DNA of 64,000 nt from Mactra quadrangularis (GCA_025267735.1 CM046308.1:37747267-37811266); one strand, 5' to 3'; counted from the first letter of the stretch, positions 1 through 15,074 are shown. Program-made: numbers and translations. Notes: a model not told the origin generated them from the letters alone.

Positions 1-317
1 CTTTTCTGACAGACACATTTCCTGTTTCCAGAAAATGGCATCCGTTTTGTTGGTAATGTAATATGGTTTTCGTGTCTTGCATATTAACTCAAAGTTCTGG
101 GAATATTCATATGAAACCGTGAGCGAGGAAGAAATCCTCTGTTATCCTTTAGTATGATGCATTTATTAATCAGACGGGAAAACATGCATTTAACATGAAA
201 CTTGGGAACGCATTTTTATGATTTCTTTTGATTTGGGTTGACGCCTTTCACTTGTCTGTGGCGACATTTTTTGCTTGTAGTTTTGATTTCCACTTGATTT
301 TAACATGAGATAGAGTT
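1..317. other. AT-rich flank, nothing assigned
   Basis: No gene, RNA or repeat recognised. Short open frames here are interrupted and have no coding character. Confidence 0.5.
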
Positions 318-628
318 TTAAAAAATACTGTTTTTGAACTTTAAAACTTAAAAAAAAAACACATAATTCTATGAGCGAACCCAGATGGTTACACTTCTTA
401 TTTATCAAATACTGTTTGTGACCTCTAAAACATGCTGCAATAGTCGCAGATTCTGCTTAAGAAAAAGGCACATAATTCTATCAGTGAACCCAGATGGTTA
501 GATTTCTTATTTATCAAATACTGTTTTTGACCTTTAAAACATGCTGCAATAGTCGCAGATTCTGCTTAAGGAAAAAGCATATAATTCTATCAGTGAACCC
601 AGATGGTTAGACATATTATTTATGACAA
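318..628. repeat. 109-bp tandem repeat, about 2.7 copies
   Basis: The block containing CATAATTCTAT, GAACCCAGATGGTTA and CATGCTGCAATAGTCGCAG recurs with starts near 361, 470 and 579, a constant 109-bp spacing. Units two and three are nearly identical and the first is more diverged. The two minus-strand open frames that overlap it share a peptide only because they read the same repeat. Confidence 0.9.
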
Positions 629-1815
629 AGCTAGTTATTGAACTAGAAAGTACACGTTTTAGACTTCTTCGCATCAATGTTGTTATGTTTTCCATCAATT
701 GGCCAAAGCATCTCTTGTATTTAGATGGCATCAGCTGAAAGTGTAGAATGCCTTTACTGATTTACAATGCAACTTAAATTTCAAATTGTTCTACAATTTT
801 TGTTTCACCTATTCAAATGCTTATAACATTAAGAAATCGGCATGTTAGAAGTCTTAGCCCCATAGGTTCTCGTTTTAGCTATTTGTTTGTGGTGTTTTTT
901 TCAAAAACTTAAGTTCAAAATTAAAAACATATCCCTCTTTGCTTTTGGTTGTGTGGAATGTCTGTTGCTGTTCTTGTAATCCTACCTAACTCTTTTTTAT
1001 ACGACTAGATAGCTTTTTCTCTTAAATCCTTTTGATTGGTTATCATAAATGCATGATTTGGTTCACTAGGCAAAAAGAGAAATATATTTGCTTCGTAATC
1101 TCTCCTGGTAAAAAATATCGATAGTACATTCTTGTTTACTAAGAAACCTCGACCTCAATTCTCTTTAACCGAATATTCACTTTTATTTCTTAAAAGCTTA
1201 GACGATCCATTAATGGTAATTACTTTTTGTATTGGATTCTTGATAGAACTGTATTTAAATTGAAATATAAAACGTCTATCAAAAACAGTCAATCAAGTTA
1301 AATTTGCATTACAAATTTACATTAGAATGGTTATTATCGTAAGTTGTCAAATTAAATTACACAATTCAAAGCACTTCTTGCAAGTTTGCATCACAATAGA
1401 GATGCAAGTGTAATTATATCTATATTGTAAAATATAGACTAAATGACGCTTCAAGCATATCAGATACAGTATAATTAATATGTACTTCTAGATTTCATAA
1501 CTGCATAGTTTGGGGTTATTCTTTTGTTATAAACTTGTGAGCATTATTGGAAATAATGTTTTAGCTCGCTTTGAAGTCGCATTCTGGTACTTAAAGACAG
1601 GAATACAGTAAAATATATAAATAAAAACAAGACGGCAAAAATAACAAGGAAATCTAACTCACTGTCTACTTCATTCACTGTTGCTATTTCTGATGTCTGA
1701 TTGCGTTTTACATATTGGTATGTAGGTTCAAATCCAAAAAAACGGAAGATAAATTATGCCGAACATTAATTAGATTTTGTATGTACATTATATTATCAGA
1801 GAATGTATATGATTT
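629..1815. other. AT-rich intergenic stretch
   Basis: No coding region, RNA gene or repeat boundary could be supported. Confidence 0.45.
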
Positions 1816-1817
1816 TT

Positions 1818-1975
1818 AAATATGTAGGGCAGTATGTATGCGCTTAGTAGTTGGTAAACAGCTAAACCAGATATTTAGCCTTTCCAGAAGCAGTGAGTAG
1901 GTTGACTGACCACCGTTATATGACCTATACAATGTGTTGCTTCGGCGTTAAATCCAACAAAAACAAACCAACAAA
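1818..1975 (+). mobile_element. SINE family A, 3' half only
   Basis: This matches the non-tRNA body and tail of the complete SINE A at 20107-20407: GTAGGGCAGT, CTTAGTAGTTGGT, TTTAGCCTTTCCAG, then AGTGAGTAGGTTGACTGACC and TATGACCTATACAATGTGTT. The tRNA-like head is missing, as expected for 5' truncation during target-primed insertion. Confidence 0.8.
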
Positions 1976-1976
1976 G

Positions 1977-3067
1977 AAAATATATAGTTAAAAGTTTTAC
2001 ACGTGACAAAATTCAATTGGCTTACGCAGATTTTTGTTTGCCATTCGACTAAACGACTTTAAGTCTGAAATGTTTAACATAGATTTACGCAATACATACA
2101 TCCTTTAAGCTTTCAGAATACTCATTGATTTCATGAAGTGTAATCATATTCATGTCATTTTCATCAAAATGGAGTAAACTAATTATATCTGCCAATATTT
2201 AAAGATTTAGTTCCAGCAAAAGAAGAGCTAATGTTTATAAATGATGCAATTGACTTGATTATGTCATTTTCAATAAAGTACAAAGCACAAAGTTCAATGA
2301 TCTATAATTTTGTAAAACAGTTTTGATGTTACTAAAATTGATCAATACGGGGGTTAATAGTCAGATGATCTTCAGAAAAAAAAACAACAGTGTTTCGTAT
2401 TATGTCGAAATTATGCATCAGCCAAGAAATTATACACTTTCAATGTGCATAAAATTATGTTGTTTTTTGTAAACATTGATCTCATTTACAAGTGCATTGT
2501 TAAAATTACTTTGAATTCATTTCAAATGACATAGTTTTACACGGTTAATAATCAATTTATTAGCTATTCTAAACCTCAGGAAAACATAACAATTATTATA
2601 ACTTCATTTTCCATCATAAATTACTAAACAAGTGAACACAATTCATTAAGTCTATTTATGGACCATATTTGTGTTTTTGTGCTAACATGTGTAATTACTC
2701 TGCAGGACATGCTCAGTAAAAATGATATAATGAGATGGTGAAATGTTTAGAACTTATTTCAATTATATTATACTAATGCTATTTTTCCGAATAAAATGGC
2801 CCTATTCTTCTTTCTTAGTCACTTATACTAAGAATTTGTCATACATTCGTGTGAGCACTGCTTGTTCATTTTGACTTTAGACAGAAAATATATATAATTC
2901 ACAATTTGCAATAAATTACTTCGAATAACTTATTTAATGGATGGGCATGATTTAGGCTACCTTAAAATGATGGGGTTTTTATTTTTTGTCTCAGTTCAGT
3001 TTGAACATGCCATGATGTCATTTACATTGATATTAGTGTATAAGGCCAGTGTGAACAAGCTACAACT
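1977..3067. other. AT-rich intergenic stretch
   Basis: Nothing supportable beyond short A/T runs. Confidence 0.45.
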
Positions 3068-3073
3068 AATATA

Positions 3074-3489
3074 CTGACCCACACAAAATTATACACTCAA
3101 TAAAAGACAAATTTCACATACAAAGTTAAATTCAATGTACTAGGTATGTTTGGTATCATTCTTTAGCAAAATCTATTTGCCACATATCTATTTAAACTTA
3201 ATAATTTTCAGTTAATATCGTAAGCATAATTAACGTTTAAAGAGAGAGAGAGAGAGACAAAAAGTAAAAGTTGCAGAAGTTCTTTGTTTTTCTTTGTTAG
3301 TATTTACTTTAGACAAGAGTTTGATAATCCCATCGACGTCATTAGACGTTACGCCAGGTCTATGCGTTTACGAATGCTTGTCGTGATCCGTAGTCGTGGA
3401 GGACATAACAGATATTGATGTATAATCACAATATTAAACCTGGTATGTGAAATTTATCTTTTACTGAGTGTATATTTTTTGCGTGTCAT
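3074..3489. mobile_element. TIR element copy 1 (MITE), ~50-bp inverted ends
   Basis: The left end (CTGACCCACACAAAATTATA, then ACTCAATAAAAGACAAATTTC) is the reverse complement, with few mismatches, of the right end at about 3440-3489. TA lies just outside both ends, as expected of Tc1/mariner-type non-autonomous elements. Inside are a module with a (GA)n run at 3240-3257 and a module starting CCCATCGACGTCATTAGACG near 3330. A second copy at 21522-21881 shares both modules, but one is inverted. Confidence 0.85.
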
Positions 3490-3495
3490 TATATT

Positions 3496-6400
3496 TCATA
3501 TGGACTAATCATGCTAGGCACGGGGGTTTTCTTTGTCTCGAGTCAATTTGGACAAACGATACAAAGAAAGAAACAAAGGAGATCAAAAGCAGTCTACATG
3601 CAGAAGTTCTACAAATTGGTTGTAAATTTAATATCTTATCAAACAAAAAGAAACAGTAAAGCCATGTCTTTTTCTCTTGTTATACGGCATGGCCTAGACT
3701 GGTATAATCCCTTCCGATAGTTAACTACTAGCAACAAATTTACACAATCCTGTTTTACGACCTAGCATTGGAATTAATGATAGCTTTGGCTCTAATGTCT
3801 CGTAGTGTTCTGTTCATTCTTAATCAATGTGATCGTTATTTTAGTTCTGTCAGAAACACGCAAATAATCGGAAATTGGATTTGTCCAAATTCTGCTTATA
3901 CAATTGTCGATGAAATCTAAATAGGTTTTGTCTTTGGAACATGGTAATACATTTTTATTCAATTGATTATGAGGTTTTTTATTCTCAGAAAATCGTAATT
4001 TTGGCAAATTCTTTTTACTGAAGTGCTCAGAACGATCATAAAAATCACGAGTGGAAGGAAGATTGGTGTTGACTTAATCTGTAACTTCATGTTTGTTGAG
4101 AAAGAAATACAAATGTACGGTCTGTAATGTTCTAAAACGATGTTTACATTTATTAATGAAAATTTAGATACAACCATTGCAACTAGGGGTAAATTTTAAA
4201 TTTTAGATTTAGTTGACACAATTGATACACGAAAGAATCGCCTTAATGTAATGTCAGGTTTATTTCAAAAAGATGGTAGTAAACATAAGGAACAACAACG
4301 GTCGAAAGCACAGATCTACCATACAGTCAAAAACCATCGTGGGAGTTACTTTAAGATTTATTAATGTTTTATTATTATGTAAGAAACGCCAAAAACACAA
4401 AACATAACCAAAACAAAATCATAAGGGGTTACCGCCTTGGAACGGACATTGACAAAAACTACCACTGAGGGTTAAAGTTCAAAAAATGTTTTTAGTTTAT
4501 TTTTAGTGCTGTACATGTCATAGTTGAATTTGTGTTTACATTTTGTAAGAATGTACCATAACACTTATATTAGGGGATGTGATATTCAGTTTACACATTT
4601 AAATTGAGTAAACATACTAATGAAAAGACTTGCGTACGGAAAATGCATTGTTTATCTTATTTGCCATGTTGTTCTTAAGCTGCTACTGTCCATTCTAAGT
4701 GAAAAACGTTTTAGGTTCTTGTTTGCTTGTGGACCATCTTTATCAATAAAGTTTCAGAAACTAAACATATCTTCGTGTTTGATGTTTGACTGTGGGAGAC
4801 ATCTGTGTTTTTAATATTACCGTCTTATTTTTGTTTTCAAAGTTTTGTTTGTTGGTTTTTTGCATTCGAAGCCATTTTCCATGGTTTTACCTTTCTGAAG
4901 TTATATCCCACAAATACTTTCTGTACATATCCATTTAGGAGTTCTTTCCTGGCAAATACATGAAACACGTTTTTACATTAAGTTTTGTCTGTCAAATTTA
5001 GAAATGTTAGTAATTGAAATATGTAGATTTGTCAAGAATGCTTCTTATTACATATGAAGAAAGATGGCACTGCAATTGAACATATTTCTGGCTAAAGTAC
5101 GATGGAGGGCTTATGAAGTATTCTTTTTTTGTCATCCACAGAGTATTTTTGTGCAGCGCTCATTTCCATAATTCCACTAAAGCTCACTGCTGAATTCATA
5201 ATGCACTGTATTAGAAATTTACATGCTCGAACTATATGTAAATGAAGCTGTAAATTTACATGTTCATTATCCGATGGACGAATGATAAATATCTTTCTTG
5301 TTATGTTTATTTATGAGGTACCGATGCATTCTGTGTTATTATCTGATTCATTCTCTAAACAAGCTTCTAACGATACGGACCAACCCTACTTACCTAACAA
5401 AATCAAGCGTTTATTCATCCCTGATTCAGCAATTGATAGGTCCTTGTTTCGGTTATCCATAAAAAATGGTATGACATACTTAAATTTATATCTAAATGAC
5501 GCTTTTTTGAAATTGTTTTAGATTAAGACATTGGCAATGGCAACTGTTAAAAGTATTTATACTAAGCGGAGCCACTCACCAAAAACATAAAGTTTGTAAC
5601 GTTAAAAGGGATGATACCTAACGTATCACCATGATAAAGGCTATTAGCGAACTGTATTATAGTTTTATATTTAATATATCATAGCGTAATGTGCTTGAAT
5701 GAATGTTGATTATTATGTAAGGAAAATTGGTCAGATCTTCCAAAAGTTGAGAGCTTTCAGACAATGACCTCATTATCTCAGAAAACCAGTTATTTTATCC
5801 AAATAAATGAGTCTAAGAAAATCAGGAGGAGGAAGTTGAAACATAAGATTTCTCATATATAACCCACTCATCTGATTATAAAATAAAAATACTTATGTTT
5901 CAAGCCCAGAAAGTCAAATTTGTAACATGAGCTTAAAAATCCGGATCTTCGTATAAACTTAGCATGACTCTATATATTTACATGTATCATGAATAATGCG
6001 GATAGTGTAAATGGTCAAGACAATTATATATAATTTTATAGATAAATGAACAAACGCTGAAATAAGTTTTAAAATTGTTTGTTTCAAGGGGCAATACTTA
6101 TTAAAGTTAAACTCCACCCCTATTTTTCAAATAGATAGAGATATAGATGTATAAAGTTATTAAATAAATTCCTTGGAAAAGATAATGACATATTTGAAAG
6201 GCGAGTGCAATATGTTTATACCGTATATAACTATGTTCGAGGTTTATAAAAGAAAAATATTATAATAGTAAGTGCAAATTAACATTAGACAGATTAAACG
6301 ATTTGTTAATTGCACTTCTTTTAAATGATTTTATGCATGCGAATGATATTGGAAGTGAATTGTTATTCGACGTCAACTTTCACGAGCTATACTTAGGACC

Positions 6401-9400
6401 TAACTGAATCTTTAACATGTAATGTTACCCCTACCTGTTCGAATGCTTATAGAAAAGCCATCTGTGTTTACTTTTTTTGAAATGAGATCTAAAACCGGTC
6501 TTTATGAAAGTTTGTGTACGTTCACATTACAAGTTCTAAAAATATGACAACATCAACGAATCAAGCATTAAGTCTTCGTGTTTTTCTAGTGAAAAAAAGA
6601 CATGGCGACATTAGTTCGCTAAGACATACATTGTAATACAGTAGCCGTCATTACTGATCGTAGTCGATTTGCATATCTAAACAAGCCCATTCTCACGCAA
6701 GCCACATGGGGTTTATAAGCTTAGCTGACTGTCATAAGTCTGTCTGACGAACAGAATATTTTAATAGAACAAACACGACATGCTATACAGATTGTATACT
6801 TAACTGAAATGTTTTGTAACTAAGCTATTATATATACGACTCATGTTGCCACTATATATAAACATCTTGCAAACGTGTCATTCATGATATTCGTGTTACC
6901 GTCCATAAAGAGTTATGTCATATTGGTTACTGTTGTTCTTGCACTAAGATAAGTAATGAGTCTTATACAATCGTTTCATATTTGTTCTAGCGTAACAACT
7001 TCTTCAAAGTGATGCTTAAAACCACAACTCGTGTGAACCACATTAGCACATGCATAGCAAGTGTCTGTTTGATAAAAGCAAATGACCATACTTGTGACCG
7101 CAGTGGTCCGTACGATGACAAAATGATTCGGAAAGCTTCGTGTCTGAAAACGGTGCATATGCATCTTCCAAACACGTTCTCTCACGGCGACAAACCCATA
7201 AAAATGGTAATAGATTTATCTATTACGAACGTTTGGATTTCTTTGAATTACAAAGTTTAAGCAAATCTACTTTTTAACGATATTAGATTGTTTATTCAAA
7301 GCTAGCATAATATCTAAATCAAGGATCCAAATTTAGAGATAAATGGATGTGTGAATGCTTGAAAAGTTAATGTTCATTTGTTTGAACAAAACGTGATCGA
7401 ATAAATCATGTACTGTATATATTGCCTTTTGTGTTGCTAATTTAATTGCCACATTTGATAATTATATAGAGGTCCGCTGCATACAGTATATTACTTAGCT
7501 TAGACTACAGTCAAACTTGATATATGAAACAGTTAATGATAATTATATTAACTACAACATAACATGTATTTTCAGTTGATGCCACAAAAAGTGACTAACC
7601 TCCAAAACAATGGAATCATGATAACAAAAGCCTGGTTGGCATGGCAACCATTTTATTTACTTAAAAGTAAGTGACATCATTAGTATAATGAATACAATAC
7701 GAGCTTCCGTACTGTCTAAAGAAACTCGCATAAATCAAAGGGACATACTCAACGATCTGATTTATTACAAAGGACAATAAAACTATGAATTAATCTCCGG
7801 AGACCAGACAAATATTGACTTATATTTATATTCTTATATTGACGATCGTCAGGGGACTTTATAAATTGACTATCTTTATTCTTGAGGTTTTTTATAATGT
7901 TTTCTATCGTGTCATTCGGTGATTATTCTTTACTATAAGTAGGTTGAAGCTAGTGACTTTGGTTGATAGCAAATAAAATCCCCACGGACTAGTACACATG
8001 TAACTATTTATGAAATCGCACGATGATCATTATAGCAAGTTCATTTTATAAATTTGGCTCAACAGTTCTGAAGATAACAAAAGCATGTTTATGATGTAGA
8101 TATAGATATAGGTAATTCAGTGTAAAATAAACCAGTTTTTTTCCAAATGGTAGTAAGAAATGATATACCAGCTATGTATGTATTCTGTCTGCCTGAGGCT
8201 TTATGATGTTTATGTAATATGTTTTTTTTCAAATAGCCACAAATTGTCATAAATAAACAAACAGGCATCATTTGTGTGGTTTATGGTGACTGGATGTGTT
8301 TCTGGCATGTTTTTTATATTACCTTAGAGATATTTCATAATAAATTCAAGTTGTGACTAATAAGAATTGATATTGCATTTCTCGATTAATGGTATTATGC
8401 ACAATCTGTAAAATAAATGTATACATTTTTGCTTGTTTCAAGACAAAATAATCAAATATAAGTTTGGCGATTGTCTCTGGAAGTCTAGAAGAGATAATTC
8501 AAAGATGACCGTCTTGGAAGAGATTTGCCTACGGACTGGGCATCGCTAAAAGCGAAGTGGTCTACCTGGGTTAAAAGAATACCTATTGGTAAATGTGCAA
8601 TACAAGGGAGTTCACAATCGGGATAGAATTGTCTAGTCCTTCGTCAAAGGTCAATGGAAGAAGCGGAGGTTTACATTGTGAATTGTAGCTCGTAGATAAA
8701 CCACAAACTGTGAACAATAAACTTGCCTTATATTTAGGTAACTCATCTGCGTAACTTAATGTTATGGTACATGCTTACAAAATGTAAACACACCTACCCA
8801 TACCTGTCACACTTAAATCAAGGCAAACACAATTTTAAAGTAAAAATGCATTATGCACAAATCTTTTAGACGTGTAGCATAGTGTTTATGCGAATCTATG
8901 TATGTAGCTATATTCTGACCTATGTTAATTTTTTATTTCTTTATCAATTTGTAAAGCAAAGAAACATATTTTTGCAAACATCTGTTTGCTTTAGTCTTTC
9001 GAATGAGAGATTATAACAGATTTGTACAATTTGAAATTCATGTTCATGAAATTCATTTCACATTTTGTAATATTATAGATATATACTTTTAGTTATCAAT
9101 TGACAATAGCAGATGATGAGAATATCAAATTGCAGTTTAAAAACTATTAAGCATAATATCAATTTGAATTCAAGATTAGTAAAAACAACAAACAGTTCAT
9201 TAATTCAAGATGTTGGAGTGTCTTTATTTATCTCCCTTGAGAGAAAATGTCTCATTATTACACAATTATTTAGTCTTTTTTGGTAAAATTATAACCTCAA
9301 ACATCTTGATATCTGAATATTTTGTTTTGTATTTTGTTTCAAGGACTTTTTCAGATTGTCTATGACGGTTTTTACTTTCAGGATATTTAATTTTCATGGT

Positions 9401-12400
9401 ATTGTCTTTAACTACTGGTAATTCAACATAAAGATATGTAAGTAATTGCTAGTATTTATAAACAATAATTGGATACATCAGACTAAAATGAAGAATTTAC
9501 ACTGAGGTACGTTCAAATTGCTTGCACTGTAATGTCAAGCATTCTCTTCAAAAGGTTAGCTTGAGATATCAGAACCTTGCAAATCCGTAAGTATCTAAAT
9601 TTCATATGATTGTCCTTGCAAAACATTTAATCTTCCGAAACTAACATATGCGCTTGCTCAATTTTCTGATTTCTTTTTGACTAATGGAATGTTTATTTCT
9701 TAGAATTTTGTTTCTAGCAGGAAGTTTATTTAATATAGAGAAAGTTTATTTTAGCACAAAAATCTTTTGACAGAATCAATCGCACGTCTATTTAAAGAAC
9801 TTGTCGTAGATGATACCTGAAACAGAATTAAATAAAAGTACATGTAGATGCGAAATTGAGAATGAAAAGTTAAATTGAAGCGGTCTGTCTATACAGTTTT
9901 AAACCTTTCAAATGTATCATTTTTTTGCAAATCATTTATGCACATGTTTTATCAAGAAATTACTTCATTGTTATATTACCAATGTTATATTTTATTTCTT
10001 GACCAATTGTATCTATCAAGTCTAAAAACACATTTAATATCTTATTCTCATGTTATTCGAATGAGGGTCTAACGAAACTATCTAATACAAAACTGATATG
10101 GAAAAAATGCTTCAATGTATGAAAAGTGTTTGTTAATTAACAGTATTTATTGCAGCTATTTAAATAGAGAATACAAAAAAAAGCAGAACTTTATTTACAA
10201 ATTGGCGAATACAGGATGGAGACTACAGGATGAAGAGGATTTTAAATGTGCCATATGCTATGTCGTGGCAATAGACAACTTAAACCAAATGAATTTGAAT
10301 GTCGGATGAGCTGTAATATCAATGGAAACTAATTTCGCCTGGTTTGCAAGTCAATTTTAACAATGCTTTTACTCATCACACAAATTATGTACGCTACGGA
10401 TATATTTTTTAAATTGAGGATCAGCAAATAAAACGGAATCTATAAGGGAACCACGTAAGGTCAGTTAAAACAAAACGGATGAGCATTTTGGGTGCTTTAA
10501 TTATAACAAAGAATAAGTTTGACGCAATTAACGTTTGAACTTTGGGTTGGATGCGTTCAAATGAATGAAAGATTGAATACCCTTAAGGTCAAATCAAAAC
10601 AGTTTATCTTTTTATGCCAAAACACTACATATGTGTTGGGGAATTGGACATCGTTCATTTTTATACTTTGGAAAAGCTGCTATAGAGTTGGATGCAAGGA
10701 TTTAACGATGGAAGGAAAACTTGGTTTATAGTAACAAAGACGTTTAGAGAAAATTCCAAAGAATTCAATAGTTCCAGGAACAAAAACTGGAGAAAATTCA
10801 AAAACAACTTGATCATTTGCTGGAAATGTCATCACGTGACCTTGGAGCAAATTTTTTGTTGTGGAAAAAACAGAAGGAATCCGGATGAGTATCACGGAGT
10901 ATCATGAGAAACACGCAATCGTACAAATAACTTTTTTATCTTCAAATGATTCAAGATGCTATTTTTCCGGGTTTGGCGATTTGCGAGCATTGATATTATT
11001 TGTTCGTTGTCGTCGAAACCTGCCTTAAATAGCTCGTAATGACGTCATTGAGTTATTTGTATGGATTGCATCTTGACTTAATATCAATAGTTGGAATATC
11101 ATAACAACCCGGGAGGAAGTAAGACACCTCTTAGGCATCTTAAAGGAGGCAATTACTGAAGACTCAGATTAAAGAAAGCAGATGTGACTACACGCCGCTC
11201 ATATCGATATCCCAGTGGTATTACTGATTTTAAAGATTTGACCAGAATGGCGCATGACATGCAATTGGAGCCAACATGGAGCGTGGTGTTAATAACTAAA
11301 TGGCAAATGTTATCAGGTGTTTGAGTAAAAATCGATTGAAATAAATGGAGGTTTTTTTGTTACAGACTTAAAAACATGGAGTCAAACCATGGTAATACTT
11401 TTAAATACAGGAGGAGATATGCGTCTTCAAGATTTAGGAAATATAATAGGATGTAATAAACTGATGTTTTGAAAATGTTTGATCTACACAACAATGGATG
11501 ATAGAGAACGTCTGAACACATATCCATGGAACTTTGGAGACTGCGAGGAGTAGGATTGACTGTTCTGAAATGACTGAAAAGTTGTCGAAAAAGGCAAAGT
11601 ACCTCACTTCTTTATGTTTCAATTATGGAAGGGATCATTGAATATAAACTAGATGGTACTGCACATACATAAAAAATAAAACGGAATCTAAATTTGTTAA
11701 TGAAGGAAATGGTTTGAGATAATAACTACAATATTCGCCATGATAGTTGGTGTCATTGTCGAATTATTTAACGTTTAATGGTAACAATTGGACACGATGA
11801 CCAAAACAAGTTTACAGGTGCTATTAGTTAAAGTAATATGTATTCGTTTTTTTGTACACTTCACAAAATTTGATAACAGTTCAAACTGTGTTGTTTTCTT
11901 TATTTATTACAGGAAAGAATGAACGATCAGGGACAAGTAGTAGAAGACACAAATGTGTAGAGATTCAAGTGTTTGTATTTAAATGCCTCAAAATAATAGT
12001 TAAATTTAATAATATATCTAATTGCATAAAAAGTTCATATTTTAACACGATACACAGTATTGTTGATAGTCTGATTGATTACTAAAGCCACCATTTCATC
12101 CCATTTTACTGACATATTATAAAATTAAAGTTATGACATGCTACAGATATCAAATCCATTTTGTATCAAAATATATTACTTAAACATACTAACAAAGTAT
12201 AAGACATTGTATTTTAATTGCAATTGAAATATCTTCATGACTGTAACACTATTAAACTTCTACTATAAGTATGTAAAGAAACAAGTTTTTTGAACGGTTT
12301 TAACATGATAAAAACACCCATAAATTAAAGACTGTATGTGTAACTAACATCGGTTTGAAACCCTGTATATGAATAAGTTTACTGATGCAAACAAAAACCG

Positions 12401-12985
12401 ATTTCTTGTTTACCGTATGTCATACATGTGTAATATATATTTTAATGGAAATACTTCATGAAATGAATTTGACCAAAACAAAATTTTAAACAACAACAGC
12501 ATCTATTGTTGTACTTTCCTAGTATTATGCTTTCTTTGTTTCACTGAAACCGATAACACCGAAACACTATACATTGTCCTAGCCAGCTCACAAAAGCAGA
12601 AACACCTATTAGACTATCACATTTTTATTGTATTGATAATATCTTTTTCTCTTATATAAAAATAACATTATCGAGTTAATTAATTACATTAGTATCATCA
12701 CTGCCTTATCGCGACATTATTCAACGCTTATAGGACTTTACAGCATAGTTTAGTGTTTTACGTTGAGACAAAATAGATTTGATGTCTGTAGCATGTCATA
12801 ATTTTGTTGTTATAATATGTCAGTAAAAGTTATGTAATGATAAAAACGGAGTGTAAAATCAATCCGCCCGCCCATCAATGAAAAATTTTATAACGTAAAG
12901 ATGAAATGGAGATAAATTATGGTGTAGACAGCCCCATAAATAAGCATAATGGTGGTGTCGTTAACATCGATTTTGTTCCCTGTCC
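3496..12985. other. Long gene-poor AT-rich region
   Basis: About 9.5 kb without a recognisable gene. Slightly less AT-rich patches with overlapping short open frames on both strands occur at 6976-7260 and 10519-10907. None resembles a known family, none has paired splice sites that I can defend, and overlap on both strands argues for chance. A palindromic TGACGTCA lies near 11041, without a transcript context. Confidence 0.4.
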
Positions 12986-13315
12986 GAACCATTACCAAGT
13001 CGGTAATTAAAGTATTTTACGTATTTCTACCATGTTACAGACAAGAACTGAGGACGTAGAAAGGATATGTCCACCGATAAGCAACATTAATGTAAATATT
13101 TATTGCAATATTGAGTTCGTTCAATATTGGTATTTATTCGCTACAGTCTGAAATAGCGAGTGTCACGCAAGGAAGAAATCTGGAAATCTCTAATGGCTTA
13201 CACAGGAGAATAGGTTTTTCTAGATCATGCATAAATATCTGCTTAGATTTACATATCATTACTTCCTTACTTAATGTTGAGATGAAGTGAGTCCACTCAT
13301 CAATATGGTATTCTG
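12986..13315. repeat. Direct duplication, copy 1
   Basis: Shares ordered blocks with 13780-14125: TTTCTACC, GGACGTAGA, TCAATATTGGTATTTAT, GGAAATCTCTAATG and GATTTACATATCATTACTT. Offset is about 0.8 kb and divergence is substantial, with small indels. No TIRs or open frame; origin unknown. Confidence 0.8.
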
Positions 13316-13779
13316 TAAAGCATCAGATTTATTCAAAAAATCGGACAAATGAAAGTCAGAAGATTGCATTTGTTATGGGATCCAAGACAAAATATGTTCC
13401 CTTATAGTGGTTTTTTTGTGCTAGTATAGAGAAAGTTTGTTGTCCTATGGCATTATTTACTGCAGGCGCAACCAATAAACTGTATATTGTTCATCCTTGT
13501 TGATGGAACAATACTGCATAATTTACTAAACTGATATTAAATAAAACTAGTCTTTTGTTTATAGTTTGTTTTTTATTTACGTTATTATATGATAATAAAA
13601 ATCTGACAGATTGAGTGCATTTAAATTCAAGAAGAAATAATAAGATCGAAGAAATTATTGTTTTCACTTTTACCCTATAAACGTCCATACATGTTATAAA
13701 AAGAAACAATCTTTATCGATATAAACCTAATAAAACTACCCGTAGATATACAGAATGTATGTTATGTGTAACCATGTAT

Positions 13780-14125
13780 ACCCCATTACTAAGTAGATAA
13801 TTGAAGTTTTTATGCCAGTTTCTACCGCGTTAATGACAAGATATACGGACGTAGACAAGACGTAGAAAAGGATTTATCCACAGATAACAATTAATGTTAA
13901 TATTTATTGTAATATTTAGTTCGGTCAATATTGGTATTTATACCCCACAGTCTAAAGTAGTAAGTGACATGCAAGGAAGAAAACCAGGAAATCTCTAATG
14001 ACTTGCACAAGGGAGATACATTTCTGGATCATGCATACACTGCTGCTTTGATTTACATATCATTACTTAATCATTTAAGGTCGAGATAAAGTGAGGTCAG
14101 TCATCAATATAATTTATATGGCATC
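13780..14125. repeat. Direct duplication, copy 2
   Basis: Partner of 12986-13315 in the same orientation. GGAAATCTCTAATG falls near 13989 here and near 13181 in copy 1. Confidence 0.8.
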
Positions 14126-14469
14126 TATAAGATAAAATGGATAAAGAGAATCGATGGATTATTTGTAACAGAACAGAACAGAACATACACTTTATTTAAC
14201 CCAGGTTATGTACAGCATGGTATTATTTACAAATCATTATAATAAAAATAGTATACCGAAAATGGAAAACAAAATGACCGATTATACATTGTACATTATG
14301 GTCAGTTATTTTTTTATAAAAAAATAGAGGTTTACACCATTTTGCTAGATTTTACGTATAGTGTTTTCTTATTATCAGATGTAATGAGAGTATACCAAAT
14401 ACACAGTTTTCTTGCTTCATAGTATTTATAAAAGACTTCCGTATAATTATACATAGAATAAGCAGCAAA

Positions 14470-14622
14470 CCAGGGACGGTTAGTAAGGTATATGGAGAAG
14501 TTGTCGAATTCGTGGAAAGGTGAGTTAGTATTGGGTATAGACAAAGGGTCGAAAAAAGCTAAATTATCGCGTTGTAGGCCGTTACATGTAATAACCTAAA
14601 TTGCAATGACAAAGAATTAAAC
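14470..14622 (+). mobile_element. SINE family B, degraded 3' part
   Basis: Contains the B-family body in order (GTATATGGAGAAGTTG, GGTGAGTTAGTATTGG, GCTAAATTA, then TAATAACCTAAATTGCAATG), matching the intact copy at 28596-28890 with many substitutions. The head is lost. Confidence 0.65.
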
Positions 14623-15074
14623 CCAGTATTGAAATACAAGTTGTAGGTTTGTTTATAGTTTTCCAAGGCTACAATCGCCTTTATAAATCCAGGTTCAAGT
14701 TCTATATATTCTACAAAGTTCTTCAGAATAGAATTCTATTTAAGTCTGCAACATTCAGAAAAGATTGATAGTGTTATATATTACTTGTCATATTTTATAT
14801 TAGAAATTGTCAGCAACGTGTGATGAAATGCTTACATTAGAAATGGATCAGTCTATCAATAACCACACTAGGATTGGTGATAGAAAGGAAAAAACTAGAT
14901 ATTGATGAACAACTATTATGTATATATTTCAAAATGTTTTAGCATAAATTAATATTAAGTTTTACATATTTAAATGTCAAAATGTCTTACTTATTTTTTG
15001 AATAAAGATTCAAATTGCCATAATTCGTAAACGAAATAAAATATGATATTCGTCCTTAAAATGTTTAAAAGCGA

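Noticed and set aside
318..731. Two minus-strand frames sharing the peptide NHLGSLIEL
   Set aside because: Both read the same 109-bp tandem repeat; NHL here is just three residues, not an NHL domain.
6976..7260. Overlapping plus and minus frames of 62-83 codons
   Set aside because: Open on both strands over the same DNA with no motif; most likely a less AT-rich patch.
11041..11050. CRE-like TGACGTCA as a regulatory site
   Set aside because: An isolated 8-mer palindrome with no promoter or transcript nearby is expected by chance at this scale.
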